Shown: positions 1 through 9,363, counted from the stretch's first letter. The stretch: 64,000 nt of DNA from Marinosulfonomonas sp. (GCA_026984915.1 JALSRG010000081.1:1-64000), one strand, 5' to 3'. Made by a program: numbers and translations. The notes: generated from the letters alone by a model not told the origin.

Positions 1-1
1 C

Positions 2-841
2 CTAGTGCGACATGAAAACAGGAATTTCCGTTTGCTCCAGGATATAACGCGTGGCGCCACCGAGAATGGCCTCTCGAAAACGGGAATGGCCATAGGCGCC
101 CATCACCATCATATCTGCATTGATGTCCTTTGCGTGGCGCAGCAAGACATCGGAAACACGTGGGAGTGTTTTTGCCAGAACCGAGATCTCAACCTTGACA
201 CCATGGCGGACCAGAAACTGCGACAACGCGCCACCAGGGTCGGAACGGTCAGGTCCGTGTTTGGGAGGCTCCACCATGGCAATGCTGACAATGTCCGCCA
301 GCTTCAGGAACGGCAGCGCAGCACGCGAGGCGGCCATGGCTTCCGGGCTTTGGTTCCAGGCCAGAACGATGCGTTTTGCTTCGGGCTTCGGCTCTGTTTG
401 CGGCGGCACGATCAGGACGGGCGAATGGCCTTCGAACAACGAGGCTTCGACCTTGATTTCCTGTTCTTGCCCACATCCATCGCAATAGGGGCGTGGAAGA
501 ATGACCAGATCGTTGAAACGGGCGCGGTGGGCGACCAGGCTGTTCAATCCGGTTAATTGGGCAATGGCCGTTTCGGAGGACCACTTGATTTCACTGCGCT
601 TCAGTCTTTCGGCAACGAAATCTTCGATTTCCTTGGATTCGGTTTTTGCTTGCTCAAGCGCCTCCTGCATGAACTGGACGGAAGCCCCGGCATAGTAATA
701 TCCGGTCTGGGTGCGATCAACGCCGACGCAAAGCACTTCGAGATGGGCGTCGTTCACCCTTGCAATGGCGATGGCTTCTTCCAATGCCGGGCTTGCAATT
801 TTCGGGTCTGTGATGATTGAAAGCAGGGATTTATAAGTCAT
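2..841 (-). CDS. Universal stress protein, tandem Usp domains (279 aa)
   Basis: Cytoplasmic universal stress protein of the UspA superfamily, thought to bind ATP and support survival under starvation or low oxygen. The length is about twice a single Usp domain. The C-terminal half (about residues 155-279) keeps the nucleotide-binding signature GAYGHSRF followed by GGATRYI. The N-terminal half keeps the fold pattern but no clear ATP loop. It is divergent from ccoN, with two FNR-type sites in the 212-base gap, so anaerobic co-induction with the cbb3 oxidase is likely. Its stop lies at the very edge of the window, but the gene is complete. Precise role unknown. Confidence 0.88.
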   Translation of the reverse strand: MTYKSLLSIITDPKIASPALEEAIAIARVNDAHLEVLCVGVDRTQTGYYYAGASVQFMQEALEQAKTESKEIEDFVAERLKRSEIKWSSETAIAQLTGLNSLVAHRARFNDLVILPRPYCDGCGQEQEIKVEASLFEGHSPVLIVPPQTEPKPEAKRIVLAWNQSPEAMAASRAALPFLKLADIVSIAMVEPPKHGPDRSDPGGALSQFLVRHGVKVEISVLAKTLPRVSDVLLRHAKDINADMMVMGAYGHSRFREAILGGATRYILEQTEIPVFMSH

Positions 842-906
842 TTCTGTCTTCCTTTGAAAACGACGGTACCTTCTTGCACACTAACGTCGCGACAATTTGC
901 AGCGCA

Positions 907-920
907 TTGATGTCGATCAA
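907..920. promoter_or_regulatory. FNR/FnrL-type binding site
   Basis: Perfect palindrome TTGAT-GTCG-ATCAA in the usp/ccoN intergenic region. Its centre is about 72 bases upstream of the usp start codon, which puts it near -41.5 relative to a plausible usp transcription start. That is the usual position for FNR activation. Assignment to usp rather than ccoN is inferred from spacing. Confidence 0.8.
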
Positions 921-938
921 GCGATAGGGTGGGTCAAT

Positions 939-952
939 TTGACATGGATCAA
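939..952. promoter_or_regulatory. FNR/FnrL-type binding site
   Basis: TTGAC-ATGG-ATCAA, one base from the perfect FNR consensus, centred about 108 bases upstream of the ccoN start. A -41.5 position would place the ccoN transcript start near base 987, with a weak -10-like CATACC around 975-980. It fits oxygen-responsive induction of ccoNOQP, as known for other Rhodobacterales. Confidence 0.75.
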
Positions 953-1053
953 GGTGGGTTGCCCTACGGCCCGCCATACCGCATTTAGTCGAACAGGTTC
1001 GGGCTGGCTGCGAGTCGGCTTGATAAGGGCAACTAAAGAAAAAGGGACGCACA

Positions 1054-2649
1054 ATGTGGGATTTCGTGAAACTCGTCGTGCTGGGCGCAGTTGTGGTTCT
1101 CGCTGCAATTGCCGCCAACTATGCGCGCGATGTGGCCTATCTGGTACATGCGCTCATCTTCATGGCCGCAGCCGGCGCAGTATTTCTGTACACACTGCGC
1201 AATGTTGGCAAGGTAAAAGTCGCTGATACCGGATATATGGATGGCGTCATACGGTACGGGGTTATTGCAACTGCAGCTTGGGGGCTTGTCGGATTCTTCA
1301 TGGGAGTCTGGATCGCATCCGAACTGGCTTTCCCCGGCTTGAATTTTCAATTTCTCGAAGGGTATGGCAATTTTGGCCGTTTGCGTCCATTGCACACCTC
1401 GGCGGTGATTTTCGCGTTTGGCGGCAATGCACTGATCGCCACGTCCTTTTATGTTGTCCAGCGCACGTCGGCGGCACGGCTTTGGGGCGGCAATCTGGCA
1501 TGGTTCGTGTTCTGGGGATACCAACTGGTGATTGCCCTCGCGGCAACGGGTTATGTTCTGGGGGCGACCCAATCCAAGGAATACGCCGAATTTGAATGGG
1601 TTGCCGACTGGTCTTTGACTGTTGTCTGGGTTGCCTATCTGATGGTTTTCATGGGGACGCTCTACAAGCGCAAGGAAAAGCACATCTACGTGGCAAACTG
1701 GTTTTATCTGAGTTTTATCGTCACGATTGCGATGCTGCATATCGTCAACAACCTTTCGATCCCGGTATCACTGTTCGGTTCCAAATCTGTCCAGGTGTTC
1801 TCTGGCGTGCAGGATGCCATGGTACAATGGTGGTATGGCCATAATGCTGTGGGTTTCTTTCTGACGGCCGGGTTCCTGGGCATGATGTACTATTTTGTGC
1901 CCAAACAGGCCGAACGCCCGGTGTTCAGCTATAAGCTGTCGATCATCCACTTCTGGGCGCTGATCTTCCTTTATATCTGGGCTGGTCCGCACCACCTGCA
2001 CTATACCGCGTTGCCAGACTGGGCCGGAACGCTTGGCATGGCGTTCTCGATCATGCTGTGGATGCCCAGCTGGGGTGGCATGATCAACGGTCTGATGACA
2101 CTTTCGGGCGCATGGGACAAGCTGCGCACTGACCCGATCATCCGCATGATGGTGGTTTCCGTGGCCTTTTACGGCATGTCCACCTTCGAAGGCCCGATGA
2201 TGTCCATCCGGGCAGTGAACTCGCTCAGCCATTATACTGACTGGACGATCGGCCATGTGCACTCTGGTGCCTTGGGCTGGAATGGCATGATCACATTTGG
2301 CGCACTTTACTTCCTGGTGCCAAAGCTTTGGCATCGCGAACGGCTCTATTCGTTGCCCATGGTCAGTTGGCACTTCTGGCTCGCGACAATCGGCATTGTT
2401 CTCTACGCCTCGTCCATGTGGGTATCAGGCATCATGGAGGGTCTGATGTGGCGTGAAGTGGATGCGCAGGGTTTCCTTGTGAATTCGTTCGCTGACACAG
2501 TGGCTGCCAAGTGGCCAATGAATGTGGTGCGGGCAACGGGCGGTGCGATGTATCTGACCGGCGCAATCATCATGTGCTATAATCTTTGGATGACCGTAAA
2601 GCGTTCTCCGGCGAAAGCCGAAGCGACCGCTGCGGCTCCGGCAGAATAA
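1054..2649 (+). CDS. ccoN: cbb3-type cytochrome c oxidase subunit I
   Basis: Catalytic subunit of the high-affinity cbb3 terminal oxidase, which reduces oxygen to water at a haem b/haem b3-CuB site in the inner membrane. At 531 aa it has normal family length and is strongly hydrophobic with many membrane helices. Histidine ligand contexts are visible: RPLHTSAV (low-spin haem), [19 protein letters not shown] (CuB) and [11 protein letters not shown] (haem pair). It is the first gene of ccoNOQP, 14 bases before ccoO, with an AAAGGGACG ribosome site. FNR-type sites upstream point to induction at low oxygen. Confidence 0.97.
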   Translation: MWDFVKLVVLGAVVVLAAIAANYARDVAYLVHALIFMAAAGAVFLYTLRNVGKVKVADTGYMDGVIRYGVIATAAWGLVGFFMGVWIASELAFPGLNFQFLEGYGNFGRLRPLHTSAVIFAFGGNALIATSFYVVQRTSAARLWGGNLAWFVFWGYQLVIALAATGYVLGATQSKEYAEFEWVADWSLTVVWVAYLMVFMGTLYKRKEKHIYVANWFYLSFIVTIAMLHIVNNLSIPVSLFGSKSVQVFSGVQDAMVQWWYGHNAVGFFLTAGFLGMMYYFVPKQAERPVFSYKLSIIHFWALIFLYIWAGPHHLHYTALPDWAGTLGMAFSIMLWMPSWGGMINGLMTLSGAWDKLRTDPIIRMMVVSVAFYGMSTFEGPMMSIRAVNSLSHYTDWTIGHVHSGALGWNGMITFGALYFLVPKLWHRERLYSLPMVSWHFWLATIGIVLYASSMWVSGIMEGLMWREVDAQGFLVNSFADTVAAKWPMNVVRATGGAMYLTGAIIMCYNLWMTVKRSPAKAEATAAAPAE

Positions 2650-2663
2650 GGAGGGCCGGAGTA

Positions 2664-3392
2664 ATGGCACTTATCGACAAACACTCGGTTATCGAGCGCA
2701 ACGCGACGCTGCTGCTGATCTTTGCCCTGATTGTGGTGAGCATCGGCGGGATCGTGGAAATTGCCCCGCTTTTCTATCTGCAAAATACCATCGAAAAGGT
2801 AGAAGGCATGCGGCCATATACGCCACTTGAGCTGACCGGACGCGATATCTATATCCGTGAAGGGTGCTATGTCTGCCATAGCCAGATGATCCGCCCAATG
2901 CGGGACGAGGTTGAGCGTTACGGCCACTATTCGCTGGCGGCGGAGTCCATGTATGATCACCCGTTCCAGTGGGGTTCCAAGCGGACGGGGCCGGATTTGG
3001 CCCGGGTCGGAGGGCGGTATTCGGACGACTGGCATGTCGACCACCTGACAAACCCGCAATCCGTTGTACCGGAATCAGTCATGCCAAAATACGGCTTCCT
3101 GAAGCGTCAGTTGATTGATGGGAAATACATCGAAGACCTGATGAAAACCCACCGGATTGTTGGCGTTCCTTACACAGATGAGATGATTGAGAACGCCAAG
3201 GCTGACTTTGCGGCGCAAGCTGACCCGGACAGCGATTATGATGGTCTGATCGAACGGTATGGCGACAAGGTGCAGGTTCGGAATTTTGATGGCCAGCCCG
3301 GCATTTCCGAAATGGATGCGCTGATTGCTTACCTGCAGATGCTGGGCACGTTGGTTGATTTCTCGACCTTCACACCAGATGCAAGCCGATAG
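2664..3392 (+). CDS. ccoO: cbb3-type cytochrome c oxidase subunit II (monohaem)
   Basis: Membrane-anchored monohaem cytochrome c subunit that passes electrons to CcoN. The start was set at the ATG of MALIDKHSV, preceded by a GGAGGGCCGGAG ribosome site; an upstream in-frame extension overlaps ccoN and is not protein-like. It has one N-terminal membrane helix (about residues 15-33) and a haem c site C68-Y-V-C71-H72. The 242 aa length is typical. A periplasmic domain follows, ending 9 bases before ccoQ. Confidence 0.96.
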   Translation: MALIDKHSVIERNATLLLIFALIVVSIGGIVEIAPLFYLQNTIEKVEGMRPYTPLELTGRDIYIREGCYVCHSQMIRPMRDEVERYGHYSLAAESMYDHPFQWGSKRTGPDLARVGGRYSDDWHVDHLTNPQSVVPESVMPKYGFLKRQLIDGKYIEDLMKTHRIVGVPYTDEMIENAKADFAAQADPDSDYDGLIERYGDKVQVRNFDGQPGISEMDALIAYLQMLGTLVDFSTFTPDASR

Positions 3393-3401
3393 GAGGGGAT
3401 G

Positions 3402-3620
3402 ATGGAAAAATATTCTCTCATGCGCGAGTTTGCAGACAGTTGGTTCCTATTGGCCATGTTCTCTTTCTTCGTGGCGGTTGTAATCTGGGTCTTTCGGCCC
3501 GGTGGCAAGCCGCTGCAGAAGGAGGCCGCAGGTATTCCTTTCAAACATGAAAACGAACCCGCAGTCGACGATACTGACGTGGTGACCGCCAGAGACAATA
3601 TCAAGGAGACGCGGCAATGA
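3402..3620 (+). CDS. ccoQ: cbb3-type cytochrome c oxidase subunit IV
   Basis: Small single-helix subunit (72 aa) that stabilises the cbb3 oxidase. The membrane helix spans about residues 12-30, with the WVFRPGGK exit motif typical of CcoQ, then a charged cytoplasmic tail. Two adjacent ATG codons are possible (3399 and 3402). The second is better spaced from the AGGAGGGG ribosome site at 3391. It overlaps ccoP by four bases (ATGA), so the two are translationally coupled. Confidence 0.92.
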   Translation: MEKYSLMREFADSWFLLAMFSFFVAVVIWVFRPGGKPLQKEAAGIPFKHENEPAVDDTDVVTARDNIKETRQ

Positions 3621-4480
3621 CAAAAGCTCCTAAAAAGCAGAAAAAAGAAGTCAAAACGACCGGCCATTCCTGGGACGGGATCGAAGAATTGAACAACCCC
3701 TTGCCGCGTTGGTGGCTGTGGACTTTTTACGGCTGTATCGTGTTTGCCTTGGTGTATATGGCTGCCTATCCGGCAATTCCTCTTCTCAAGGAGGCAACCC
3801 CCGGCTTTCTCGGCTGGTCAACCCGTCAGGATGTTGCCAAGGACATCAAGAAATTTGATGATGCCAACAAGGCGCTGGAGGAGAAGCTGGTTGCAACTGA
3901 CCTGACCCAGGTGTCTGAGGATGCCGAGCTTTACCATTACGCCACATCGGCCGGGGCTGCCGTTTTCCGCACATGGTGTATTCAATGCCATGGTTCTGGC
4001 GGTCAGGGGGCCAAGGGTTTCCCGAACCTGCTTGACGATGACTGGTTGTGGGGTGGGGATGTAGAGACCATCTATACGACCGTGACCCATGGTATTCGAA
4101 GTTCGGCAGATGACGACACACGCACAGGCGAAATGCCCGCGTGGGCCGATGTTCTGGAACCGGACGAAACCAAATCAGTCATTGAATACGTTCTGAAACT
4201 GTCCGGCCAGGATGCTGATCAGCAGTTGGCCGAAGCAGGTGCCATTGTGTTTGAAGACAATTGTGCTGCCTGCCATGGCGATGATGGAACGGGTGATCGT
4301 GATCTGGGCGCGCCGAATCTGACCGATGCAATCTGGTTATACGGTGGCGACAGGGCAACGATCACTGAGACAGTCACAAAAGGCCGACACGGAGTTATGC
4401 CAAATTGGAATGCCCGTTTGAACGATGCTGATATCCGCTCGGTCACGCTCTACGTTCACCAGCTTGGCGGCGGCGAGTAA
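3617..4480 (+). CDS. ccoP: cbb3-type cytochrome c oxidase subunit III (dihaem)
   Basis: Dihaem cytochrome c subunit, the entry point for electrons from soluble cytochrome c. At 287 aa it has an N-terminal hydrophobic anchor (about 34-56) and two periplasmic cytochrome c domains. The haem sites are C121-I-Q-C124-H125 and C216-A-A-C219-H220, with axial Met candidates in GEMPAW (about 173) and GVMPNW. It is the last gene of the structural operon and is followed by a cluster of stem-loops. Confidence 0.96.
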   Translation: MTKAPKKQKKEVKTTGHSWDGIEELNNPLPRWWLWTFYGCIVFALVYMAAYPAIPLLKEATPGFLGWSTRQDVAKDIKKFDDANKALEEKLVATDLTQVSEDAELYHYATSAGAAVFRTWCIQCHGSGGQGAKGFPNLLDDDWLWGGDVETIYTTVTHGIRSSADDDTRTGEMPAWADVLEPDETKSVIEYVLKLSGQDADQQLAEAGAIVFEDNCAACHGDDGTGDRDLGAPNLTDAIWLYGGDRATITETVTKGRHGVMPNWNARLNDADIRSVTLYVHQLGGGE

Positions 4481-4490
4481 ATAAAGAATT

Positions 4491-4562
4491 CGGGGGTCTC
4501 CAGCCCCCGGATCGGCACCGACACCCCGTCCTGTTCGCGCGTTTCCTTGGGGGGTCGGTGCC
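4491..4562 (+). other. Two consecutive stem-loops after ccoP
   Basis: Hairpin 1 pairs CGGGGG (4491-4496) with CCCCCG (4504-4509). Hairpin 2 pairs GGCACCGAC (4514-4522) with GTCGGTGCC (4554-4562), extended by CCCC/GGGG past one mismatch. Neither is followed by a T-run, so they look more like 3' mRNA stabilising structures or a processed small RNA than terminators. Confidence 0.6.
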
Positions 4563-4590
4563 AACCTAACCAAAGGTAAAACGAAAATGA

Positions 4591-4613
4591 AGGGCCAAAA
4601 ACGGCCCTTTATT
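4591..4613 (+). terminator. Rho-independent terminator of ccoNOQP
   Basis: AGGGCC (4591-4596), loop AAAAAC, GGCCCT (4603-4608), then TTATT. This is a compact GC stem followed by a T-rich run, about 110 bases after the ccoP stop and before the FNR site of ccoG. It separates the structural and assembly operons. Confidence 0.8.
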
Positions 4614-4687
4614 CGATTAACCGGCGCTAAAATGGTAATAGGGTAGCGGCAGAACGGCGCAGGTTCGGGTGTTGCTCTTGAATTTCG

Positions 4688-4701
4688 TTGATCAGGATCA
4701 A
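4688..4701. promoter_or_regulatory. FNR/FnrL-type binding site upstream of ccoG
   Basis: Perfect palindrome TTGAT-CAGG-ATCAA, centred about 72 bases before the GTG start of ccoG. A -41.5 geometry would start the transcript near 4736, leaving a leader of about 30 bases. It gives the assembly operon ccoGHIS its own oxygen-responsive promoter in addition to that of ccoNOQP. Confidence 0.82.
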
Positions 4702-4766
4702 AGTTTCCTTCAGATCCAGGTGGCAAACAGGCGCCAATCGCATAACGGCATGATCGGAGATAGTCC

Positions 4767-6194
4767 GTGTCTAACTCAGAAGAAACCCCCCAGCTCTATG
4801 CGGCCCGCGAGCCGGTTTTTCCCCGCCGCGTAAAGGGTACATTCAGAACCCTGAAATGGGTCATCATGGCCCTGACGCTCGGTGTTTATTATATCGCGCC
4901 TTGGATTCGCTGGGATCGCGGCCCGAACTTGCCTGATCAGGCCATCCTGATTGATTTGGCAAACCGGCGCTTTTATTTCTTCATGATCGAAATCTGGCCG
5001 CACGAATTTTATTTCGTTGCCGGATTGCTGATTATGGCCGGGCTTGGTCTGTTTCTGATTACATCGGCACTGGGGCGGGTCTGGTGCGGTTACACGTGCC
5101 CGCAAACGGTGTGGACGGATCTCTTCGTGACGGTTGAGCGGTGGATCGAAGGTGACCGGAACGCAAGAATCCGGCTTTGGCGATCAAAATGGGATCTTCA
5201 TAAATGGCGCCTGCGCATCACCAAATGGGTTATTTGGTTTCTGATCGCTATTGCAACCGGTGGTGCATGGGTTTTCTATTTTACCGATGCACCAACATTG
5301 CTGCACAACCTGCTGACAGGTCAGGCCCATCCGATTGCATATACCACAATATTCGTTCTGGCCCTGACGACATTCATTTTCGGCGGGTTCATGCGCGAAC
5401 AGGTCTGTATCTACATGTGCCCCTGGCCACGTATCCAGGCGGCCATGATGGATGAAGACACGCTGACAGTTGCCTACCGCAGTTGGCGGGGCGAGCCACG
5501 CGGCAAGCGTCGCAAAGGCGCAGATGTCGAAGGGTTGGGAGACTGTATAGACTGCAATGCCTGCGTTAACGTCTGCCCGATGGGTATTGACATTCGTGAT
5601 GGCCAGCAACTGGCCTGTATAACCTGTGCCTTGTGTATTGATGCCTGCGATGACGTCATGGATAAAATCGGCAAACCGCGCGGTCTGATCGATTATATCG
5701 CGTTGTCTGATGAACCACTGGAACGTGCCGGGGCAAAACCGCGAAATATTTGGAAACACGTTTTCAGGTTGCGCACCTTGATCTATATGGGGCTTTGGTC
5801 GGCCGTTGGGCTGGCACTGGTTGTCGCCCTGTTCATTCGTCCGGATATTGATGTGACTGTAGCACCCGTGCGCAATCCAACCTATGTGGTTTTGTCGGAT
5901 GGCTCGGTACGCAACACTTATGATGTCCGTCTGCTGAACAAACACGGCACCGATCAGCCTTTCCGGTTCTCGATCACATCCGAAGTCCCGCTCGAATTGG
6001 CCTTGGAAGGCGATGATGATCTTACGGTCACTGTTCCCGCTGATTCAACCATGTTGCAGCGTGTTTATGTGACCGCCGCAAAGGGATCACCGGCTGCGAG
6101 CGCTGACAGAACGCCTTTCCGGCTGTGGGTTGAAGACTTATCCAGCAGTGACCGCGCATATAAAGATACTGTATTCAACGGTAAGGTAAAGTGA
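4767..6194 (+). CDS. ccoG: cbb3 oxidase accessory protein CcoG (RdxA/FixG family)
   Basis: Membrane ferredoxin-like protein that reduces Cu(II) for loading the CuB site of the cbb3 oxidase. At 475 aa it has several membrane helices, conserved CGYTC (C107, C111) and C214/C218 pairs, and two 4Fe-4S cluster motifs: C260, C263, C266, C270 and C284, C287, C290, C294. The C-terminal part is a periplasmic immunoglobulin-like FixG domain after the last helix (about 340-362). The start is a GTG preceding SNSEE. It overlaps ccoH by one base (TGATG). Confidence 0.96.
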   Translation: MSNSEETPQLYAAREPVFPRRVKGTFRTLKWVIMALTLGVYYIAPWIRWDRGPNLPDQAILIDLANRRFYFFMIEIWPHEFYFVAGLLIMAGLGLFLITSALGRVWCGYTCPQTVWTDLFVTVERWIEGDRNARIRLWRSKWDLHKWRLRITKWVIWFLIAIATGGAWVFYFTDAPTLLHNLLTGQAHPIAYTTIFVLALTTFIFGGFMREQVCIYMCPWPRIQAAMMDEDTLTVAYRSWRGEPRGKRRKGADVEGLGDCIDCNACVNVCPMGIDIRDGQQLACITCALCIDACDDVMDKIGKPRGLIDYIALSDEPLERAGAKPRNIWKHVFRLRTLIYMGLWSAVGLALVVALFIRPDIDVTVAPVRNPTYVVLSDGSVRNTYDVRLLNKHGTDQPFRFSITSEVPLELALEGDDDLTVTVPADSTMLQRVYVTAAKGSPAASADRTPFRLWVEDLSSSDRAYKDTVFNGKVK

Positions 6195-6649
6195 TGGAAA
6201 AACCTCTGACCGGACGCAAGGTTCTCATGATAACTCTGGCTTTCTTCGGGGTTATCATTCTGGTCAATCTGTTCATGGCCTATAGCGCCATTTCCACCTT
6301 TCCCGGTCTGGAGGTGGAAAACAGTTATGTTGCCAGTCAGACGTTTGACAAGGACCGGGCCGCACAAGTGGGGCTTGGCTGGCGCGTTACCGTTGCAGTT
6401 GAAAACAATGAGCTGATCCTTTCGTTCACGGATGACGAAGGGCAACCGGTGCAGGTGGCATCGCTTGAGGCCATCTTGGGCCGGCCGACCGAGCGAAAGG
6501 ATGATCTTGTTCCGGCGTTTGCTTTTCAGAACGGGGCTTATCACGCGCCAGTGAACCTTGATTTCGGCAATTGGGAACTGAGATTCAAAGCCCAGGATGA
6601 AAATGGTACCCTGTTTCGTCAAACCAGAGAGCTCTACGTCAGGAAATAG
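6194..6649 (+). CDS. ccoH: cbb3 oxidase assembly protein CcoH (FixH family)
   Basis: Small bitopic membrane protein needed for stable cbb3 oxidase assembly. It has one N-terminal helix (about residues 11-31, ILVNLFMAYSAIS) followed by a periplasmic FixH domain containing the family pattern around GLGWRV and a C-terminal beta-sandwich. The length of about 151 aa is typical. An in-frame GTG three bases upstream is a possible alternative start, but the ATG overlapping the ccoG stop is preferred. Three bases separate it from ccoI. Confidence 0.93.
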   Translation: MEKPLTGRKVLMITLAFFGVIILVNLFMAYSAISTFPGLEVENSYVASQTFDKDRAAQVGLGWRVTVAVENNELILSFTDDEGQPVQVASLEAILGRPTERKDDLVPAFAFQNGAYHAPVNLDFGNWELRFKAQDENGTLFRQTRELYVRK

Positions 6650-6652
6650 CCG

Positions 6653-8842
6653 ATGACCGCTGCAATGCGCCCAGCTACTTCAGCCTGTCCGGCCTGTTCA
6701 GCAGCCCCGTCCGCTGAGGCCTTGGCGCGCATGAATGAGCCCGTCAAACCCGCGCGCATCATGCTTTCATTGCCGACAGCGCATTGTGCGGCCTGTATTT
6801 CGGCGGTTGAACGGCGCCTTTTGCAGTATCCCGGTGTTTCAGAGGCACGGGTGAACCTTTCTCTCAAGCGTGTCAGCATAGAAGCCATCCCGGAAATAAC
6901 CGCCGAAGATATGATCCGGGAGCTTGATGCCATCGGCTATGAGGCACACGAGTTGGACGCTGGTATACTGGCGGCGACGGCCACGGACAAACGCGGGCGC
7001 GATTTGCTGATGCGGCTGGCTGTTGCCGGGTTCTCTCTGATGAATGTCATGCTGTTGTCAGTCGCGATCTGGGCCGGGGCAGCAGATGCCACACGCGATC
7101 TTTTCCATTGGATCTCGGCCCTGATCGCCTTGCCTACCATAGTGTTTTCCGCGCAACCTTTCTTTAAGAATGCCTGGTCGGCCTTGTCGGTCCGGCACCT
7201 CAATATGGATGTACCGATTTCGCTGGCAATTATTCTTGCGGCCGGGCTGTCTCTCTTTGAAACAATTCAAGGCGGCGAGGCGGCCTATTTTGATGCGGCA
7301 TTATCTTTGACGTTTTTTCTGCTTGCCGGTCGCTATCTGGATCATCGCACGCGTGCGGTGGCCAGATCTGCGGCAGAGGAACTTTCTGCCCTTGAAGTCC
7401 CGCGGGCGATTAAAATTGTGGATGGCAAACAGCAGACAGTGCCGATTGGCGAGGTTTGCGTTGGCGACTTGGTGCTCGTCAAGCCCGGTGCACGCATGCC
7501 GGTTGACGGCGTGGTGAGCGAAGGCCAAAGCGAAATAGACAGGTCGTTGTTGACCGGAGAAACGCTTCCGGTATTTGCAGGTCCGGGAACCGAGGTGAGT
7601 GCGGGCGAGGTAAATCTGACCGGGCCACTTACTTTGCGGGTTACTGCAGCCGGGGGGGATAGCTCATTACATCGCATGGCCGATCTGGTGGCAATCGCGG
7701 AGAGCTCAAAGAATCGCTACACATCACTCGCGGACCGGGCGGCGCAAATATATGCGCCCGGCGTGCATCTGCTGGCTTTTCTGGCTTTTGGCGGCTGGCT
7801 GATGGCCACCGGCGACTTTCGTCTGGCATTGAATGTTGCGGTTGCTGTTCTGATCATTACCTGCCCCTGTGCGCTGGGGCTGGCCGTTCCGGCGGTTACA
7901 ACCGCAGCATCCGGGCGGCTGTTCAAGAAAGGTATGCTGATTAAAAATGCAACGGCACTGGAGCGTCTGGCCGAGGTGGATAGCGTCGTGTTTGACAAGA
8001 CCGGTACCCTGACGGCAGGCATGCCGGAACTCTCAAACCTGGAAGCGCATGATGCTGAAACGCTTCGGGTTGCCTTTGCCTTGGCCGAGGCATCGGCGCA
8101 CCCGCTGGCGCTGGCTCTTGCCAGTGCGGCGCGTTCAGCGGGCATAGAACCGGCCAGAGTAACAGAACTGCGTGAAATACCAGGCTACGGTGTTCGCGGG
8201 CACTGGCAAGGGCGGGATGTGCGTCTGGGACGCGCCGCCTGGCTGGGTGCAGAGGCCGGCCCCGAAACCGCGACCTGGCTTCAGATTGGTGCAGCGCCTC
8301 CGGTCGAGTTTACTTTCAACGATCATTTGCGTGATGGGGCCGAAGAAGCGGTTGCCCGGCTCATAGCCCAGGGTATATCGGTCTATTTGATGTCGGGCGA
8401 TGCAGAGCCGGCAGTTGCCAGCCTGGCCTCGCGTTTGAAAATAGACACTTTTCAGGCCGAAATGCTTCCAGAGCAAAAATCTGATTTTGTAAAACGTCTG
8501 TCTGACGGTGGGGTCAAGGTTCTGATGGTAGGCGACGGGTTGAATGACACCGCAGCGCTAACTGCGGCGTATGTTTCCATCTCTCCGGCAACAGCCTTGG
8601 AAGCCACACGTGTTGCCTCTGACATCGTGTTTTTGGGTTCGGATCTGACGCCTTTGGGGGAAACATTGGCGACGGCGCAAAAAGCCAGAAGCAGAATACG
8701 CGAAAACTTTGGAATAGCTGTCCTTTACAATATGATTGCAGTCCCGATTGCGCTATCTGGTTTTGCTACGCCGCTGGCGGCGGCACTGGCTATGTCAGCA
8801 TCGTCAATCACCGTATCGTTGAACGCCCTTAGATTGAGGTAG
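6653..8842 (+). CDS. ccoI: Copper-translocating P-type ATPase (CcoI/FixI)
   Basis: P1B-type ATPase exporting copper to the periplasmic side for cbb3 CuB assembly. At 729 aa the domain order is: an N-terminal CPAC pair (C12, C15), a heavy-metal-associated domain with C45-A-A-C48, membrane helices, actuator loop (TGE near 7555), the CPC ion site (about residue 404, followed by ALGLAVP), the phosphorylation motif DKTGTLT (about 448), an ATP-binding domain and the GDGLNDTAAL hinge. The second Cys pair before the metal-binding domain is typical of FixI-type pumps. Confidence 0.96.
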   Translation: MTAAMRPATSACPACSAAPSAEALARMNEPVKPARIMLSLPTAHCAACISAVERRLLQYPGVSEARVNLSLKRVSIEAIPEITAEDMIRELDAIGYEAHELDAGILAATATDKRGRDLLMRLAVAGFSLMNVMLLSVAIWAGAADATRDLFHWISALIALPTIVFSAQPFFKNAWSALSVRHLNMDVPISLAIILAAGLSLFETIQGGEAAYFDAALSLTFFLLAGRYLDHRTRAVARSAAEELSALEVPRAIKIVDGKQQTVPIGEVCVGDLVLVKPGARMPVDGVVSEGQSEIDRSLLTGETLPVFAGPGTEVSAGEVNLTGPLTLRVTAAGGDSSLHRMADLVAIAESSKNRYTSLADRAAQIYAPGVHLLAFLAFGGWLMATGDFRLALNVAVAVLIITCPCALGLAVPAVTTAASGRLFKKGMLIKNATALERLAEVDSVVFDKTGTLTAGMPELSNLEAHDAETLRVAFALAEASAHPLALALASAARSAGIEPARVTELREIPGYGVRGHWQGRDVRLGRAAWLGAEAGPETATWLQIGAAPPVEFTFNDHLRDGAEEAVARLIAQGISVYLMSGDAEPAVASLASRLKIDTFQAEMLPEQKSDFVKRLSDGGVKVLMVGDGLNDTAALTAAYVSISPATALEATRVASDIVFLGSDLTPLGETLATAQKARSRIRENFGIAVLYNMIAVPIALSGFATPLAAALAMSASSITVSLNALRLR

Positions 8843-8844
8843 AA

Positions 8845-9003
8845 ATGGATATTCTGGTTATTCTGATCCCTGCTTCGCTGTTTCTGGGGGCAGTCGGTTT
8901 GCTTGCCTTTTTTTGGGCCGTGCGCAGTAAACAATTTGATGACCCTGAAGGTGATCGCCATCGTATACTAAGTTCTGACTGGGACGATGAACCACGCCCC
9001 TGA
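8845..9003 (+). CDS. ccoS: cbb3 oxidase assembly protein CcoS
   Basis: Tiny membrane protein (52 aa) needed to insert redox cofactors into the cbb3 oxidase. It starts MDILVILIP, with one helix (about 3-26), then the family hallmark FDDPEGDRHRIL and an acidic tail. It begins two bases after the ccoI stop, closing the ccoGHIS operon. It is easily missed because of its size. Confidence 0.94.
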   Translation: MDILVILIPASLFLGAVGLLAFFWAVRSKQFDDPEGDRHRILSSDWDDEPRP

Positions 9004-9021
9004 GCAAAGGTAATTCCGGCG

Positions 9022-9363
9022 TCAGTCCGGGCTCCCGATGCGGCTGAGCGCCTCGGCTATACGTGTACGCACCTCTGGGGGTTCGGCCTCAATGGCCCGG
9101 GCCATAGCCCGCAATCTGCACCGTACGCCATGCAGTTGATCAACCAGCGAAATCACGATTTCAAGCGCATCTTCGTTCAGATCAAAATGCTCGGAAAGTT
9201 CACAGAGAAGCTCCAGACGCGCCAGATCGATGTCCCGATACATCGGCCCTTTGTCCGTATGGAGCGGCACAACAACCTGTGTCTCGACAAAGCTTGTCAG
9301 ACGGGATCTGCTGAGCAATGCAATCGCGGCAATGACCTCTTCTTCGGTGTATCTGTCCGTCAT
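9022..9363 (-). CDS. cbpM: Chaperone modulator CbpM-like protein
   Basis: Small helical protein (113 aa) resembling the MerR-like CbpM/GlrM family, which binds the J-domain of CbpA and inhibits its co-chaperone activity. The N-terminal part (YTEEEVIAAI..LTSFVETQVV) looks like the winged-helix half seen in CbpM, followed by helices with Leu/Arg repeats. It overlaps the upstream dnaJ-like gene by four bases (ATGA), the usual cbpA-cbpM arrangement. It converges on ccoS with only 18 bases between. Assignment rests on pattern plus context. Confidence 0.78.
   Translation of the reverse strand: MTDRYTEEEVIAAIALLSRSRLTSFVETQVVVPLHTDKGPMYRDIDLARLELLCELSEHFDLNEDALEIVISLVDQLHGVRCRLRAMARAIEAEPPEVRTRIAEALSRIGSPD

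Noticed and set aside
1033-1740. Reverse open frame opposite ccoN
   Set aside because: Antisense to a gene with all haem ligands visible.
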